From: Rhodoferax saidenbachensis
Lineage (GTDB): Bacteria > Pseudomonadota > Gammaproteobacteria > Burkholderiales > Burkholderiaceae_C
DNA: 64,000 nucleotides
NCBI RefSeq assembly: GCF_001955715.1
Contig: NZ_CP019239.1
Location: 4,154,001 to 4,218,000 of the forward strand
Direction: 5' to 3'
Part shown: positions 24,843 to 32,673 of the stretch, in pieces
Layout of the letters: each line of letters begins with the position of its first letter
Position numbering within the stretch: the first letter of the stretch is position 1
The notes under the pieces: generated by a model
What the model was told of the DNA's origin: nothing
What the model saw: only the letters and a program-made list of their open reading frames with translations
The model's database searches: none
Program-made: the position numbers and the translations under genes

Positions 24843-26133
24843 TGTCTGCGGCGATTTGTCTGAAGCCTGCTGATATGCGCACGTCTACTGCGACTGCCGC
24901 CCAGAAGCTGCGGGCCAGGGCCAGGGCCTCTGCCCACACGGGGAGCGTGGCGGCGGTGGGTTGCAGGGGGCGCTCTGCAAAGTTGCGTGGCACGAGTTCG
25001 CCGCCGACGGGGGCGTAGTGCATGGGCAGCATGTCGTAGGCGGGGGCCAGCACCCAGTCGTCGTCTTGCAGCAGCAAGGAGATGTTGCCGTAGTGGCGGT
25101 CGGTGTTGGCGATGAGCACGCCATAGGCCTCCAGCAGGCGCAGGGTGCGGGCGTCTTCCGGGCGCAGCAGTTGGCGCTCTTGCATGCGGTTGGCGGTGGC
25201 GGCCCAGTTGTCCATCGCGCCCACGTATTCGGCGTCGTACACCATCAACGAGACCATGCCCACGCGGCCCGAGGCAGTGCGGTCAAAGCGCTCGGCCTCC
25301 AGAAACACGCGGCCGGCGCCGGTGAAGATTTGCGTTTTGGCGGCGCTGACGCCTGCATCGGCCAGCGTCTTTAACGCGAGGTGCTCACACACCAGCAGGT
25401 CGCGCGTGCGCTGGTCGGTGGGTGCATCGCCTGCGGGCGAAAACTTGACCAGAACAGCGCGCCCGGCGGTGGTCGTACAAAACTTGGGCTGCTCGCCCCC
25501 GGCGGATGAGCCGCCCAGGGTGCCTTGCATCGCAGCGTCGGCCAGGGCGGGGTAATCGTCTGCCGAGGCGGCGCGGCTGGCGCGCTCTCGCAGCGTGTGA
25601 AAGCGTGCAAAGGCGGGCTCGCCCACCACCAGATTGCCGGGCAGGTCGTCGCCATACAGGGCCAGGGCGCGCAGTACGTCGTCGTCGCTCCAATAGCGGG
25701 GGTCGTTGCCCAACTGCAAATCCGGGTGGCTGTGCGCAAAGGTGCGGCCCATGAAGCCCTGCGGGCGCATGTCGTCGAGAAACCAGGGCAGGCCGTCAAA
25801 GCGTTTGCTCAGGCCGTCCTCTTCATCCACCCACACCGCGCCGCTGGCCAGTGGCACCAGGCGCGCAAAGGGACTGGGCTGACCCTGTGCGTCAATGCGC
25901 ATGACCGGAATGCTGCGCCCCACATCGCGCACAGTACGTGGCAGCACGTAGCGCCGTTTGCGCGCGGCCCCGACCTTTTGCACTTCGCCAGACTGGATGA
26001 GTGGCGCCATGGCGCGCGACACGGTAGGCTGGCTGACGCCGAGCTGGGCCTGCAGCTCGGCGCTACTGAGCGCGCCGCCCTGGCGCAGTAAGGCCTGGAG
26101 TATGGTTTGGGCAAGGTCGGCGGGACGGGGCAT
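24820..26133 (-). CDS. yjjJ: YjjJ-like HipA-family kinase with fused HTH
   Basis: 437 aa. Residues 1-60 are a winged HTH (LRQGGALSSAELQAQLGVSQ, PTVSRAMAPLIQSG) and the rest is a HipA-type kinase: GRTFAHSHPDLQLG, GGSSAGGEQPKF loop, LIANTDRHYGNISL catalytic segment and APAYDMLPM. This fusion is the stand-alone HipA-like protein YjjJ, which has no separate antitoxin. Its DNA-binding head probably autoregulates. The final codons (NLGQIGL) and stop are contributed by element A copy 8, so the native end is lost or replaced. Confidence 0.88.
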   Translation of the reverse strand: MPRPADLAQTILQALLRQGGALSSAELQAQLGVSQPTVSRAMAPLIQSGEVQKVGAARKRRYVLPRTVRDVGRSIPVMRIDAQGQPSPFARLVPLASGAVWVDEEDGLSKRFDGLPWFLDDMRPQGFMGRTFAHSHPDLQLGNDPRYWSDDDVLRALALYGDDLPGNLVVGEPAFARFHTLRERASRAASADDYPALADAAMQGTLGGSSAGGEQPKFCTTTAGRAVLVKFSPAGDAPTDQRTRDLLVCEHLALKTLADAGVSAAKTQIFTGAGRVFLEAERFDRTASGRVGMVSLMVYDAEYVGAMDNWAATANRMQERQLLRPEDARTLRLLEAYGVLIANTDRHYGNISLLLQDDDWVLAPAYDMLPMHYAPVGGELVPRNFAERPLQPTAATLPVWAEALALARSFWAAVAVDVRISAGFRQIAADNLGQIGL

Positions 26134-26144
26134 GAATGATTATA

Positions 26145-26208
26145 TGAATAGATAATTTCAACTAAAAGTTATTTAACAACAATGGTTTAGATAGAATTGT
26201 GAATAGAT
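26145..26208. promoter_or_regulatory. Direct repeats between yjjJ and the DTW gene
   Basis: TGAATAGAT occurs twice (26145-26153 and 26200-26208), 55 bp apart, in an A/T-rich 79-bp gap between divergent genes. They flank AACTAAAAGTTATTT. They are plausible binding sites for the HTH of the YjjJ-like protein; this is inference from placement only. Confidence 0.35.
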
Positions 26209-26212
26209 TTTT

Positions 26213-27016
26213 ATGAACACGCAGTCCATACCTGCAGCACACGCTGTGTCGCGCCTGCGCACCACGCGGCTGGCGCGCAGCACCAAGCCCTTTCTCGCGC
26301 GTGGCGGCTCGGATGTGCCGCGCTGCGCGGGCTGCCGCCTGGTCGTGAGCCACTGCCTGTGTGCGGAGCGCCCGGTGGTGGCCACCAACGCGGGCATGTG
26401 CCTGATCATGGCGGACATCGAGCCGCTCAAGCCCAGCAACACGGGCTGGCTGATTGCCGATGTGGTGGCCGACACCTTTGCCTTTGGCTGGGCGCGCACC
26501 GAGGTGGACCCCGCGCTCTTGGCCCTGCTGGCCGATCCGCAGTGGCAGCCGTATGTGGTGTTTCCCGGTGAGTTTGTGGCGGCTGAACGGGTGGTGACGC
26601 AGCTGATCGAACACCACACCGTTCGGGCTGAGCCTGTCGAAGGGCTGGGCTTCGACAGGCTCAGCCCGAACGGTGGTTTGCTTAAACGGCCTCTGTTTGT
26701 GCTGCTGGACGCGACCTGGCCCGAAGCACGCAAGATGTTTCGCAAGAGCCCGTACCTAGACACGCTGCCGGTGCTGAGCCTGGCCTCGGAGCAGATCTCC
26801 CGCTACAAACTGCGCCGCAGCCGCCGCGATGACCACTTTTGCACCAGCGAAGTCGGCGCACTATGCCTGGAGCTGGCGGGTGAAGCCCACGCCGCGCAAA
26901 CGCTGGAAGCCTACCTGGACGTTTTCACCCACCACTACCTGCAGGCCAAACACCAGCAGCCGCCCGACCGCGCGGGGGCGGCGCACGTGCAACTGCGCGC
27001 GCTTGCCTTCCCCTGA
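26213..27016 (+). CDS. DTW-domain tRNA-uridine aminocarboxypropyltransferase
   Basis: 267 aa. Cysteine cluster CAGCRLVVSHCLC (C38, C41, C48, C50) for zinc, and the DTW-type signature DATWPEARKMFR (D166-W169), then a long Arg-rich segment SRYKLRRSRRDDHFCTSEV, all typical of DTW (TapT/YfiP) enzymes that add the acp group from SAM to U47 of tRNA. Residues 137-154 (VRAEPVEGLGFDRLSPNG) are encoded by a perfect copy of palindromic element B inserted in frame just before the signature strand. The insertion may be tolerated in a surface loop. Divergent from yjjJ. Confidence 0.9.
   Translation: MNTQSIPAAHAVSRLRTTRLARSTKPFLARGGSDVPRCAGCRLVVSHCLCAERPVVATNAGMCLIMADIEPLKPSNTGWLIADVVADTFAFGWARTEVDPALLALLADPQWQPYVVFPGEFVAAERVVTQLIEHHTVRAEPVEGLGFDRLSPNGGLLKRPLFVLLDATWPEARKMFRKSPYLDTLPVLSLASEQISRYKLRRSRRDDHFCTSEVGALCLELAGEAHAAQTLEAYLDVFTHHYLQAKHQQPPDRAGAAHVQLRALAFP
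26619..26673. repeat. Element B copy 4, inside the DTW coding sequence
   Basis: Perfect inverted repeat: 24-bp arms (26619-26642 and 26650-26673) with a 7-bp loop GGCTGGG, the cleanest copy in the window. It lies within an ORF and is read in frame without stops, adding about 18 residues. Confidence 0.95.
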
Positions 27017-27136
27017 CTTAGGGCAGAGAATTCGTCCCAAAGGGGAGCAATCCTGAATTCGCTGGCGGGGCCGCGCCGCCCAATGTCCTCATAGAGGGAC
27101 GTAAGCAGGCCCATAGCCCACGTTGGAAAGCGCATC

Positions 27137-28591
27137 ATGGATAGAAGTAATGCGGCACAGCCGCTGGTAACACCACCGAGCCCGGCAACAGGCGTATCGG
27201 GTCGACAAAACCGGTTCGCATTTGTGACCGCCGCCGCGCTGGTCGTCTGGGGCGTGGTGATGACGCCGCTGGCCAATTACCCCTGGCCCCCTGTTCCTGG
27301 GTATATGACGGCCTTTGGTGCGGCGATGTTCGTGACCAACATACTGCTGGCGGCGCTGCTGTTCAACCGCGGCGTGGCCGAGCGCAGTGCGGCCACCGTG
27401 AAGCTGGGCTCGGCCTACCTGTACGTGGCGGCGATTTTTCTGCCACTGATGGCGGCATTTCCCGGTGCGTTTGTTCCCGGCAACATCATTGGTGAGCCTG
27501 TCAGTTCGGTGTGGATCTGGATCTTCTGGCACACCGGGTTTGCATCGCTGATCCTGCGCTACGCCATTGCCATCCACCGCGACGCGGCGGGCCAGCGGCC
27601 CAAGCGGCCCTGGCCTGCGCGCGAGTTCGTCGGGGTGCTGGCAGGCGTGGTGGCGCTGGCGTGTCTGGGCACCATCGGCCTGCCCTGGCTGCCCGCGCTG
27701 TTCACCAACGGCAAGACCTTTTTTGAAGGGCCGATGCAGCTGATTGCCTGGACGGTGCTGGGCGTCAATGTGGCGGCGCTGTACAGCGTGATGCGTATCC
27801 GCAACAAGTCGTCGGAGCAGTTGTGGCTGATGGTGGGCATGATCGCGGCGTGTATGGATGTGTGGCTGACCTTTCATGGCACGAACCGGTTTTCGGTGGG
27901 CTGGTACCTGGCCAAGGTGGGCAGCCTGTTCACGTCCATGGTGGTGCTGATGTCGCTGTTTGTGGACCTGACGTCGCTGTACCGCCGCGTGACGCAGGCC
28001 AACACCCTGCTGGCGCAGCTGGCCAGCCGCGACGGACTGACCGGGCTGGCCAACCGCCGCACCTTCGACGAAAGGCTGGAGACCGAGTGGCGCCGTGCGC
28101 AGCGGCTACAGCAGCCGGTGGCCCTGTTGATGGTGGATGTGGACCACTTCAAGCTGTACAACGATACCTACGGCCATCTGGGCGGCGACGACTGTCTGCG
28201 CAAAGTGGCACATGCCATCGCCAGCCAGGTGGCGCGGCCCGGCGATCTGGCCACGCGGTACGGGGGCGAAGAATTTGCCGTGATCCTGCCCAACACCGAC
28301 ACCACGGGCGCCAATAACTTGGCAGCGGGCATACGCGACCGCGTGGCCGCGCTGGGACTGGTGCATACGCGCGCAGGGCTGCAACGGGTGTCGGTCAGCG
28401 TGGGGGTGGCGGTGATGTGGCCCACCCAGGCGCTGCTGCCTTCGGCCCTGGTGTCTCTGGCAGATACGGCGCTGTACCAGGCCAAACAACTGGGGCGCGA
28501 CCGCGTGCACCTGGCAGCCGACCCCGCCACCCGAGCGCCCACGGCGCTGGACGCGGTGCCTGCCATGCTGGCTGCGGGCCAGCCGGGTTGA
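27137..28591 (+). CDS. Membrane diguanylate cyclase (MASE-type sensor + GGDEF)
   Basis: 484 aa. A GGAAAG site lies upstream. Seven or eight hydrophobic helices occupy residues 25-290 (VTAAALVVWGVVMTPLA, YLYVAAIFLPLMAAFPGAF, and others) like a MASE-type sensor, then GGDEF: DGLTGLANRRTF, VDVDHFKLYNDTYGH, active site GGEEF. RPGD stands five residues before GGEEF, so the inhibitory I-site is intact. It produces c-di-GMP in response to a membrane-borne signal that cannot be read. Confidence 0.93.
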   Translation: MDRSNAAQPLVTPPSPATGVSGRQNRFAFVTAAALVVWGVVMTPLANYPWPPVPGYMTAFGAAMFVTNILLAALLFNRGVAERSAATVKLGSAYLYVAAIFLPLMAAFPGAFVPGNIIGEPVSSVWIWIFWHTGFASLILRYAIAIHRDAAGQRPKRPWPAREFVGVLAGVVALACLGTIGLPWLPALFTNGKTFFEGPMQLIAWTVLGVNVAALYSVMRIRNKSSEQLWLMVGMIAACMDVWLTFHGTNRFSVGWYLAKVGSLFTSMVVLMSLFVDLTSLYRRVTQANTLLAQLASRDGLTGLANRRTFDERLETEWRRAQRLQQPVALLMVDVDHFKLYNDTYGHLGGDDCLRKVAHAIASQVARPGDLATRYGGEEFAVILPNTDTTGANNLAAGIRDRVAALGLVHTRAGLQRVSVSVGVAVMWPTQALLPSALVSLADTALYQAKQLGRDRVHLAADPATRAPTALDAVPAMLAAGQPG

Positions 28592-28599
28592 TGCGCGCA

Positions 28600-28668
28600 A
28601 ATCACTATCTATTTGATAGCTGCTTGCGCACACCTCATAAGGGCTAGAGCCCTATTTGGCATATAAAA
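28600..28668 (+). repeat. Element A copy 9
   Basis: CTATTTGATAGCTGCTTGCG, then TAAGGGCTAGAGCCCTATTTGG, ending directly against the pirin stop codon. Its central hairpin GGGCTAGAGCCC is perfect. It separates convergent genes. Confidence 0.9.
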
Positions 28669-29526
28669 CTACATGCGCCCCTGCTGGCGCAGCAGCTGCG
28701 CACGCTCGCGGATGCCGGCCTGGCCGCGGTGCAGTGCAGCTTCACTGGTGTGCACCGAGTAGGGCCCCATGAACAGTTCATGCGGGTGCTGCACGCCCGA
28801 GCCGAGTACGAAGGCGGTGTCGGTCTGCGCTTCAAACGTGATGGCGCCACCGGCGTCGTCAAACACGGCCAGGTCACCCGTGCGCAGGGTGGCGGGCACG
28901 GTCAGCGTGCCTTCGCCCACCGCCGCCCAAGCCACGGTGTGGCCCGCAGGCGGCACAAAGCGCCAGGTCTCACCGGCCTTCAGGTGCACACCCAGGTAGG
29001 TCATGTTGGACGGTGCGGGGATAGGGCTGACTTTGCCTTCGTACGCACCCAGCAGCACACGCACGGGACCCACATGCGGCACGCCTTCGGGGCCCAGGTA
29101 GATGCTGTGCGCTTCGGCCAATTCGAGTTCGGGCGGCATGGCCACCCAGAGCTGGAAACCCAGCACGCGTTCAGTGTTCTCAGGCGCGCCGGTGTGCCAG
29201 ACGCCGCCGCCGGCCATCATCCATTCCACGCCGCCATTGGGCAACACGCCGCGCGCGCCGTGTTCGCCGGTGGTGTCTTCGTAGGCGGTCTGGCCGCTCA
29301 TCAAATAGGTGAGCGTGGCAATGCCCGAGTGCGGGTGCATGCCAAAGCGCGGTGGCTCGCCACCAGCGGCGACTTCAAAGCGGTCGAGGAAGATAAAGGG
29401 CTTGAGCACTTCGCCCAGGTCGCCAGGGCTGACCAGGCGCGTGATGGCGCCATGCGTGCTGCCGCGCGTGCGGTGAACGATGGGGCGTTGTTGGACGGTA
29501 ACTTCGGCGGTGGCGGCTGCAGACAT
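28669..29526 (-). CDS. Pirin family protein
   Basis: 285 aa from ATG 29526, with GAGGAG upstream; a longer upstream reading lacks support. Bicupin with RFGMHPHSGIATLTYLMSG containing two of the metal His, GGGVWHTGAPE and HSIYLGPEG, then PAGHTVAWAAVGEGTL in the second cupin. Pirins bind Fe and some are quercetin dioxygenases; others act as cofactors. It is divergent from a LysR gene, with a palindromic site between them, so it is probably under LysR control. Confidence 0.92.
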   Translation of the reverse strand: MSAAATAEVTVQQRPIVHRTRGSTHGAITRLVSPGDLGEVLKPFIFLDRFEVAAGGEPPRFGMHPHSGIATLTYLMSGQTAYEDTTGEHGARGVLPNGGVEWMMAGGGVWHTGAPENTERVLGFQLWVAMPPELELAEAHSIYLGPEGVPHVGPVRVLLGAYEGKVSPIPAPSNMTYLGVHLKAGETWRFVPPAGHTVAWAAVGEGTLTVPATLRTGDLAVFDDAGGAITFEAQTDTAFVLGSGVQHPHELFMGPYSVHTSEAALHRGQAGIRERAQLLRQQGRM

Positions 29527-29593
29527 GGTGATCTCCTCAAACGGTGAATCAAGCGATGTCTGTAGGTTAGGGCTTGCCCCATTACTTGTGTAG

Positions 29594-29609
29594 ATGCCAC
29601 AATTGGCAT
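29594..29609. promoter_or_regulatory. LysR-type palindrome between pirin and LysR genes
   Basis: ATGCCACAATTGGCAT: perfect 6-bp arms with a 4-bp centre, in the 162-bp divergent gap. LysR regulators bind dyads of this size upstream of their own and the divergent target gene. Inference. Confidence 0.5.
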
Positions 29610-29637
29610 TCACTATGCCATTTTTGTTAGGTTTCAC

Positions 29638-29684
29638 CGCCGGGCCGCCCCTAGGGGAAACAGCCCCCTTTGGGGGGCAGGGAT
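29638..29684. repeat. Element C copy 1
   Basis: CGCCGGGCCGCCCCTAGGGG, then CAGCCCCCTTTGGGGGGCAG. The internal palindromes CCCCTAGGGG and CCCCCTTTGGGGGG can fold. It overlaps the leader of the LysR gene and matches a longer copy at 46023. Confidence 0.8.
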
Positions 29685-29688
29685 CACT

Positions 29689-30582
29689 ATGCTGGACCTG
29701 AACCAAATGGCGCTGTTTGTGCAGGTGGTGCAAGCGGGGAGTTTTGCCGAAGCATCGCGCCGCCTGGGCATGCCGCCCACCACGCTAAGCCGCCAGGTGG
29801 CGCAGCTGGAGGACAGCCTGCAGGCCCGGCTGCTGCAGCGCACTACGCGCAAGCTGACGCTGACCGACGCGGGCCGCACGCTGTTTGACCAGAGCGCGGC
29901 GCAGATCGCCACGCTGCAGGACGCGGCCAGCGCGCTGGCCGGCAAAGACCAAACGCCCAAGGGCCATGTGCGGGTGGCGGCACCGTCAGGCTTTTTTGAC
30001 TACTTTCTGATGGACTGGGTGGCGGAGTTTTTGGCCGCGCACCCGGCAGTGCAACTGGAGTTTGTGCTGAGCGACGGCATGGCGGATGTGATTGGCGAGG
30101 GCATTGACGTGGCGTTTCGCGGCAGCGGCGAGCTGCCGGACTCCAGCCTGGTGGCGCGCAAAGTGACCAGCAGTTACCTGGCGCTGGCGGCCAGCCCGGC
30201 TTATCTGGCCGCGCGCGGCACGCCGCAGACCATAGCCGACCTGACGACACACGACTGCATTTGCCCCGCCCACACGGGCGGCCACGGCACCTGGAACCTG
30301 AATAGCCCTGATGGCCCGGTACAAGTGCCCGTGAAAGGCCGCCTGGGTGCCAGCACCGGCCAGGCACAGCGCCAGGCCGCCGAGTCGGGGCTGGGCATTT
30401 GCCTGCTGCCCATCAACGCGCTGCGCGACAGCCTGCGTGATGGCACGCTGGTGGAGGTGTTGCCGGGCGTGGCCAGTGCACCGGCCGGCCTGTTTGTGGT
30501 CTACCCCAGCCGCCGCCATGTGCCGCGCGCGGTGACGGCGTTTGTGGAGATGGCGGTACAGCGGTTGATGGCAGTGATTTGA
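29689..30582 (+). CDS. LysR family transcriptional regulator
   Basis: 297 aa. N-terminal HTH (LNQMALFVQVVQAGSFAEASR, MPPTTLSRQVAQLEDSL, LLQRTTRKLTLTDAGR) and a periplasmic-binding-like co-inducer domain (GHVRVAAPSGFF to the end). Most likely activates or represses the divergent pirin gene. Its leader is formed by element C, so the ribosome-binding region may be occluded by hairpins. Co-inducer unknown. Confidence 0.93.
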   Translation: MLDLNQMALFVQVVQAGSFAEASRRLGMPPTTLSRQVAQLEDSLQARLLQRTTRKLTLTDAGRTLFDQSAAQIATLQDAASALAGKDQTPKGHVRVAAPSGFFDYFLMDWVAEFLAAHPAVQLEFVLSDGMADVIGEGIDVAFRGSGELPDSSLVARKVTSSYLALAASPAYLAARGTPQTIADLTTHDCICPAHTGGHGTWNLNSPDGPVQVPVKGRLGASTGQAQRQAAESGLGICLLPINALRDSLRDGTLVEVLPGVASAPAGLFVVYPSRRHVPRAVTAFVEMAVQRLMAVI

Positions 30583-30686
30583 CGCTTCTGGGGCAAGGTG
30601 CTCTGGACCCTCGCTTGCGTTCGCTAGCCCACTGAGTTTGACATCCGGTACTTGCTACAGTGGACAGGCACCATCAGGAGGCTCCT

Positions 30687-31796
30687 GTGCTCGACATCTC
30701 ACGAAGGCAGTTCACCCTCTCGGCTCCGGCCTTGTTGGCCGGTACGCCGCTCATGTCCGCGTGCAGCCCGGACGCCAACGCCACAAGCTACGAAGACCTG
30801 GTGGCCGCAACCTGGCGCCCCGCTGCGGTAACGGGTGTCAACGGCGACGCACTCCACCGCGAACTGGTCCGCTACGCGACACTGGCTCCCTCCAGCCATA
30901 ACACCCAGTGCTGGAAATTCAGGCTTGCCCAGCAGACCATCACGGTGGTGCCTGATGTATCGCGGCGATGCCCGGCGGTTGATCCGGATGACCACCATCT
31001 GTGGGTGTCTCTGGGATGCGCCACGGAGAATCTGGCCCAAGCAGCCTTGGCCCACGGACAGCTGGCCGATGCCCGCTATGACACGGCCCAACAGGCCGTG
31101 CAGATCACACTGGCACCCACGCGCGCCCAGGCCTCTGCGTTGTTCCAGGCCATTCCATCGCGCCAGTGCACGCGCGGCGACTATGACGGCAAACCCCTGT
31201 CGACCACAGACCTGGATTTATTACAGCGTGCCGGCACCGCAAACGGCGTGCGCATGCTGCTGCTGACCGAGCGCCCAGCCATGGAAAACGTGCTCGACTT
31301 TGTCGTTCAGGCCAACACAGCACAAATGGCCTCCACGGACTTCATGAAGGAACTCAAGACATGGATTCGTTTCAACGGCACGGAGGCCGTTCGCACGCGG
31401 GACGGCTTGTTCAGCCTTACATCCGACAACCCGACCATCCCCACCTGGCTGGGTGAGCTGGCCTTCGGCATGTTTTTCAAACCTCAGGGGGAGAACGACA
31501 AGTACACGCGCCAGATTCGCAGCTCCGCCGGCATCGCCGTGTTTGTCAGCGACGTCGCCGACAAGGCACATTGGGTGGAGGTGGGCCGCTGCTACGAACG
31601 GTTTGCGCTGCAGGCCACGGCATTGGGCATCCGCAATGCGTTTCTGAACCAGCCTGTGGAAGTGTCATCCGTGCGGCCATCCTTTTCCGCGGCCCTCGGA
31701 CTCGGTGACCTGCGTCCGGATCTGGTGGTGCGGTTTGGGCGCGGCCCCACCATGCCGTCTTCACTGCGCAGACCGGTTCAAGCCGTGCTGCTGTGA
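30687..31796 (+). CDS. Acg-type (nitroreductase-fold) FMN protein, Tat substrate
   Basis: 369 aa from GTG 30687, which has AGGAGG at 5-bp spacing; upstream starts lack one. The N-terminus SRRQFTLSAPALLAGTPLMSAC is a Tat-like signal with a possible lipobox Cys. The body matches the Acg family: APSSHNTQCWKF, SLGCATENLAQAA, and GLFSLTSDNPTIPTW. Acg proteins have a nitroreductase fold and bind FMN; activity is unknown. Export to the periplasm would be unusual for an FMN protein but is consistent with Tat. Confidence 0.8.
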   Translation: MLDISRRQFTLSAPALLAGTPLMSACSPDANATSYEDLVAATWRPAAVTGVNGDALHRELVRYATLAPSSHNTQCWKFRLAQQTITVVPDVSRRCPAVDPDDHHLWVSLGCATENLAQAALAHGQLADARYDTAQQAVQITLAPTRAQASALFQAIPSRQCTRGDYDGKPLSTTDLDLLQRAGTANGVRMLLLTERPAMENVLDFVVQANTAQMASTDFMKELKTWIRFNGTEAVRTRDGLFSLTSDNPTIPTWLGELAFGMFFKPQGENDKYTRQIRSSAGIAVFVSDVADKAHWVEVGRCYERFALQATALGIRNAFLNQPVEVSSVRPSFSAALGLGDLRPDLVVRFGRGPTMPSSLRRPVQAVLL

Positions 31797-31803
31797 ACAG
31801 GCC

Positions 31804-32343
31804 TTAGTTGCGTCGCGGCCCGCATTGGAGTTCGGGACTTTTCACTTCGTTGCACTGGTCAAAGGCTTCGGGTTTGATGCCGCCTTGCGTGGTCTTGAAG
31901 GGGCCAAAGCATTCACTGCTTTCATCGTAAATACGCCACCACGTCTGGCAGTCCGTACTGTCTGTGACCAGCTGGGCCGGACGCTTGGTGCGGACTGGCG
32001 TCTCTGCACCTGCCGGTGCGGCGGGGCTGGAAGGTGTCTTTGGGGGCATGCCCTGTTCATGGCTGCGTAACAAGGAGCGCTCATCAGCAGCACGCTTTTC
32101 AGCGTCCCGTTGCTGTTCCGGCGAAAGTTCGTATTTCTGGGAGTTGGTGCAGCTTGCAGAATTTTGATAACCATCCGGGACTACATCTGACATCTGCGTG
32201 CGCCCGTTCGCATCCACCCAGCGACAGATGGACGTGGCACCAAGGGCAGAGGTCAGCAGCATCAGCGTCAGGCCTACCAGCGGGAACGTCTGACGGCCAC
32301 GCCGCAGGGTCGCGGCATGGCGCTTGAATATTCGTAGGGGCAT
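31804..32343 (-). CDS. DUF4124 domain secreted protein
   Basis: 179 aa from ATG 32343; the upstream extension is unlikely. Signal-like segment LVGLTLMLLTSALGA, then DUF4124 (SICRWVDANGRTQMSDVVP), an acidic/basic helical stretch (LSPEQQRDAEKRAADERSLL), and a C-terminal Cys-rich part (DCQTWWRIYDESSECFGPF, CGPRRN). Unknown role in the envelope. Convergent with the Acg gene 7 bp away. Confidence 0.75.
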   Translation of the reverse strand: MPLRIFKRHAATLRRGRQTFPLVGLTLMLLTSALGATSICRWVDANGRTQMSDVVPDGYQNSASCTNSQKYELSPEQQRDAEKRAADERSLLRSHEQGMPPKTPSSPAAPAGAETPVRTKRPAQLVTDSTDCQTWWRIYDESSECFGPFKTTQGGIKPEAFDQCNEVKSPELQCGPRRN

Positions 32344-32673
32344 GTGAATTGCTCGCGGTTCGCACACACGGAAGTTGCCAACTGACAGCGGTCGACCTGT
32401 GTGTTGATTTCCATGAGAGCCTACTACGGACACAAGTTTCGTGCGCCAGACCACCCACCTAGTCGAACGACTGTGGCCGTGGATGTCGTGGAGGACTATG
32501 GATCAGATTTGCGGACATGCACCTTGTCAAATTGCGACGGCACACCAAACGCCAGGTAGGAACTGCATAGCATGGGTTCCCCCGTGCACGCCCCGCCGTG
32601 TGGCAAGGGCCACACATCCGTTTGGTAGTTTGTGCAAATCAAATTACAGTGCCACACATTCAATAAGGCGGGA
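32344..32673. other. 330-bp divergent intergenic region
   Basis: No convincing gene. A hairpin GTGTGGC-AAGG-GCCACAC lies at 32598-32615, and a second GCCACAC stands at 32651-32657 just before the EAL start. This gives two alternative pairing partners for GTGTGGC. A regulatory role is possible but unsupported. Confidence 0.4.
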
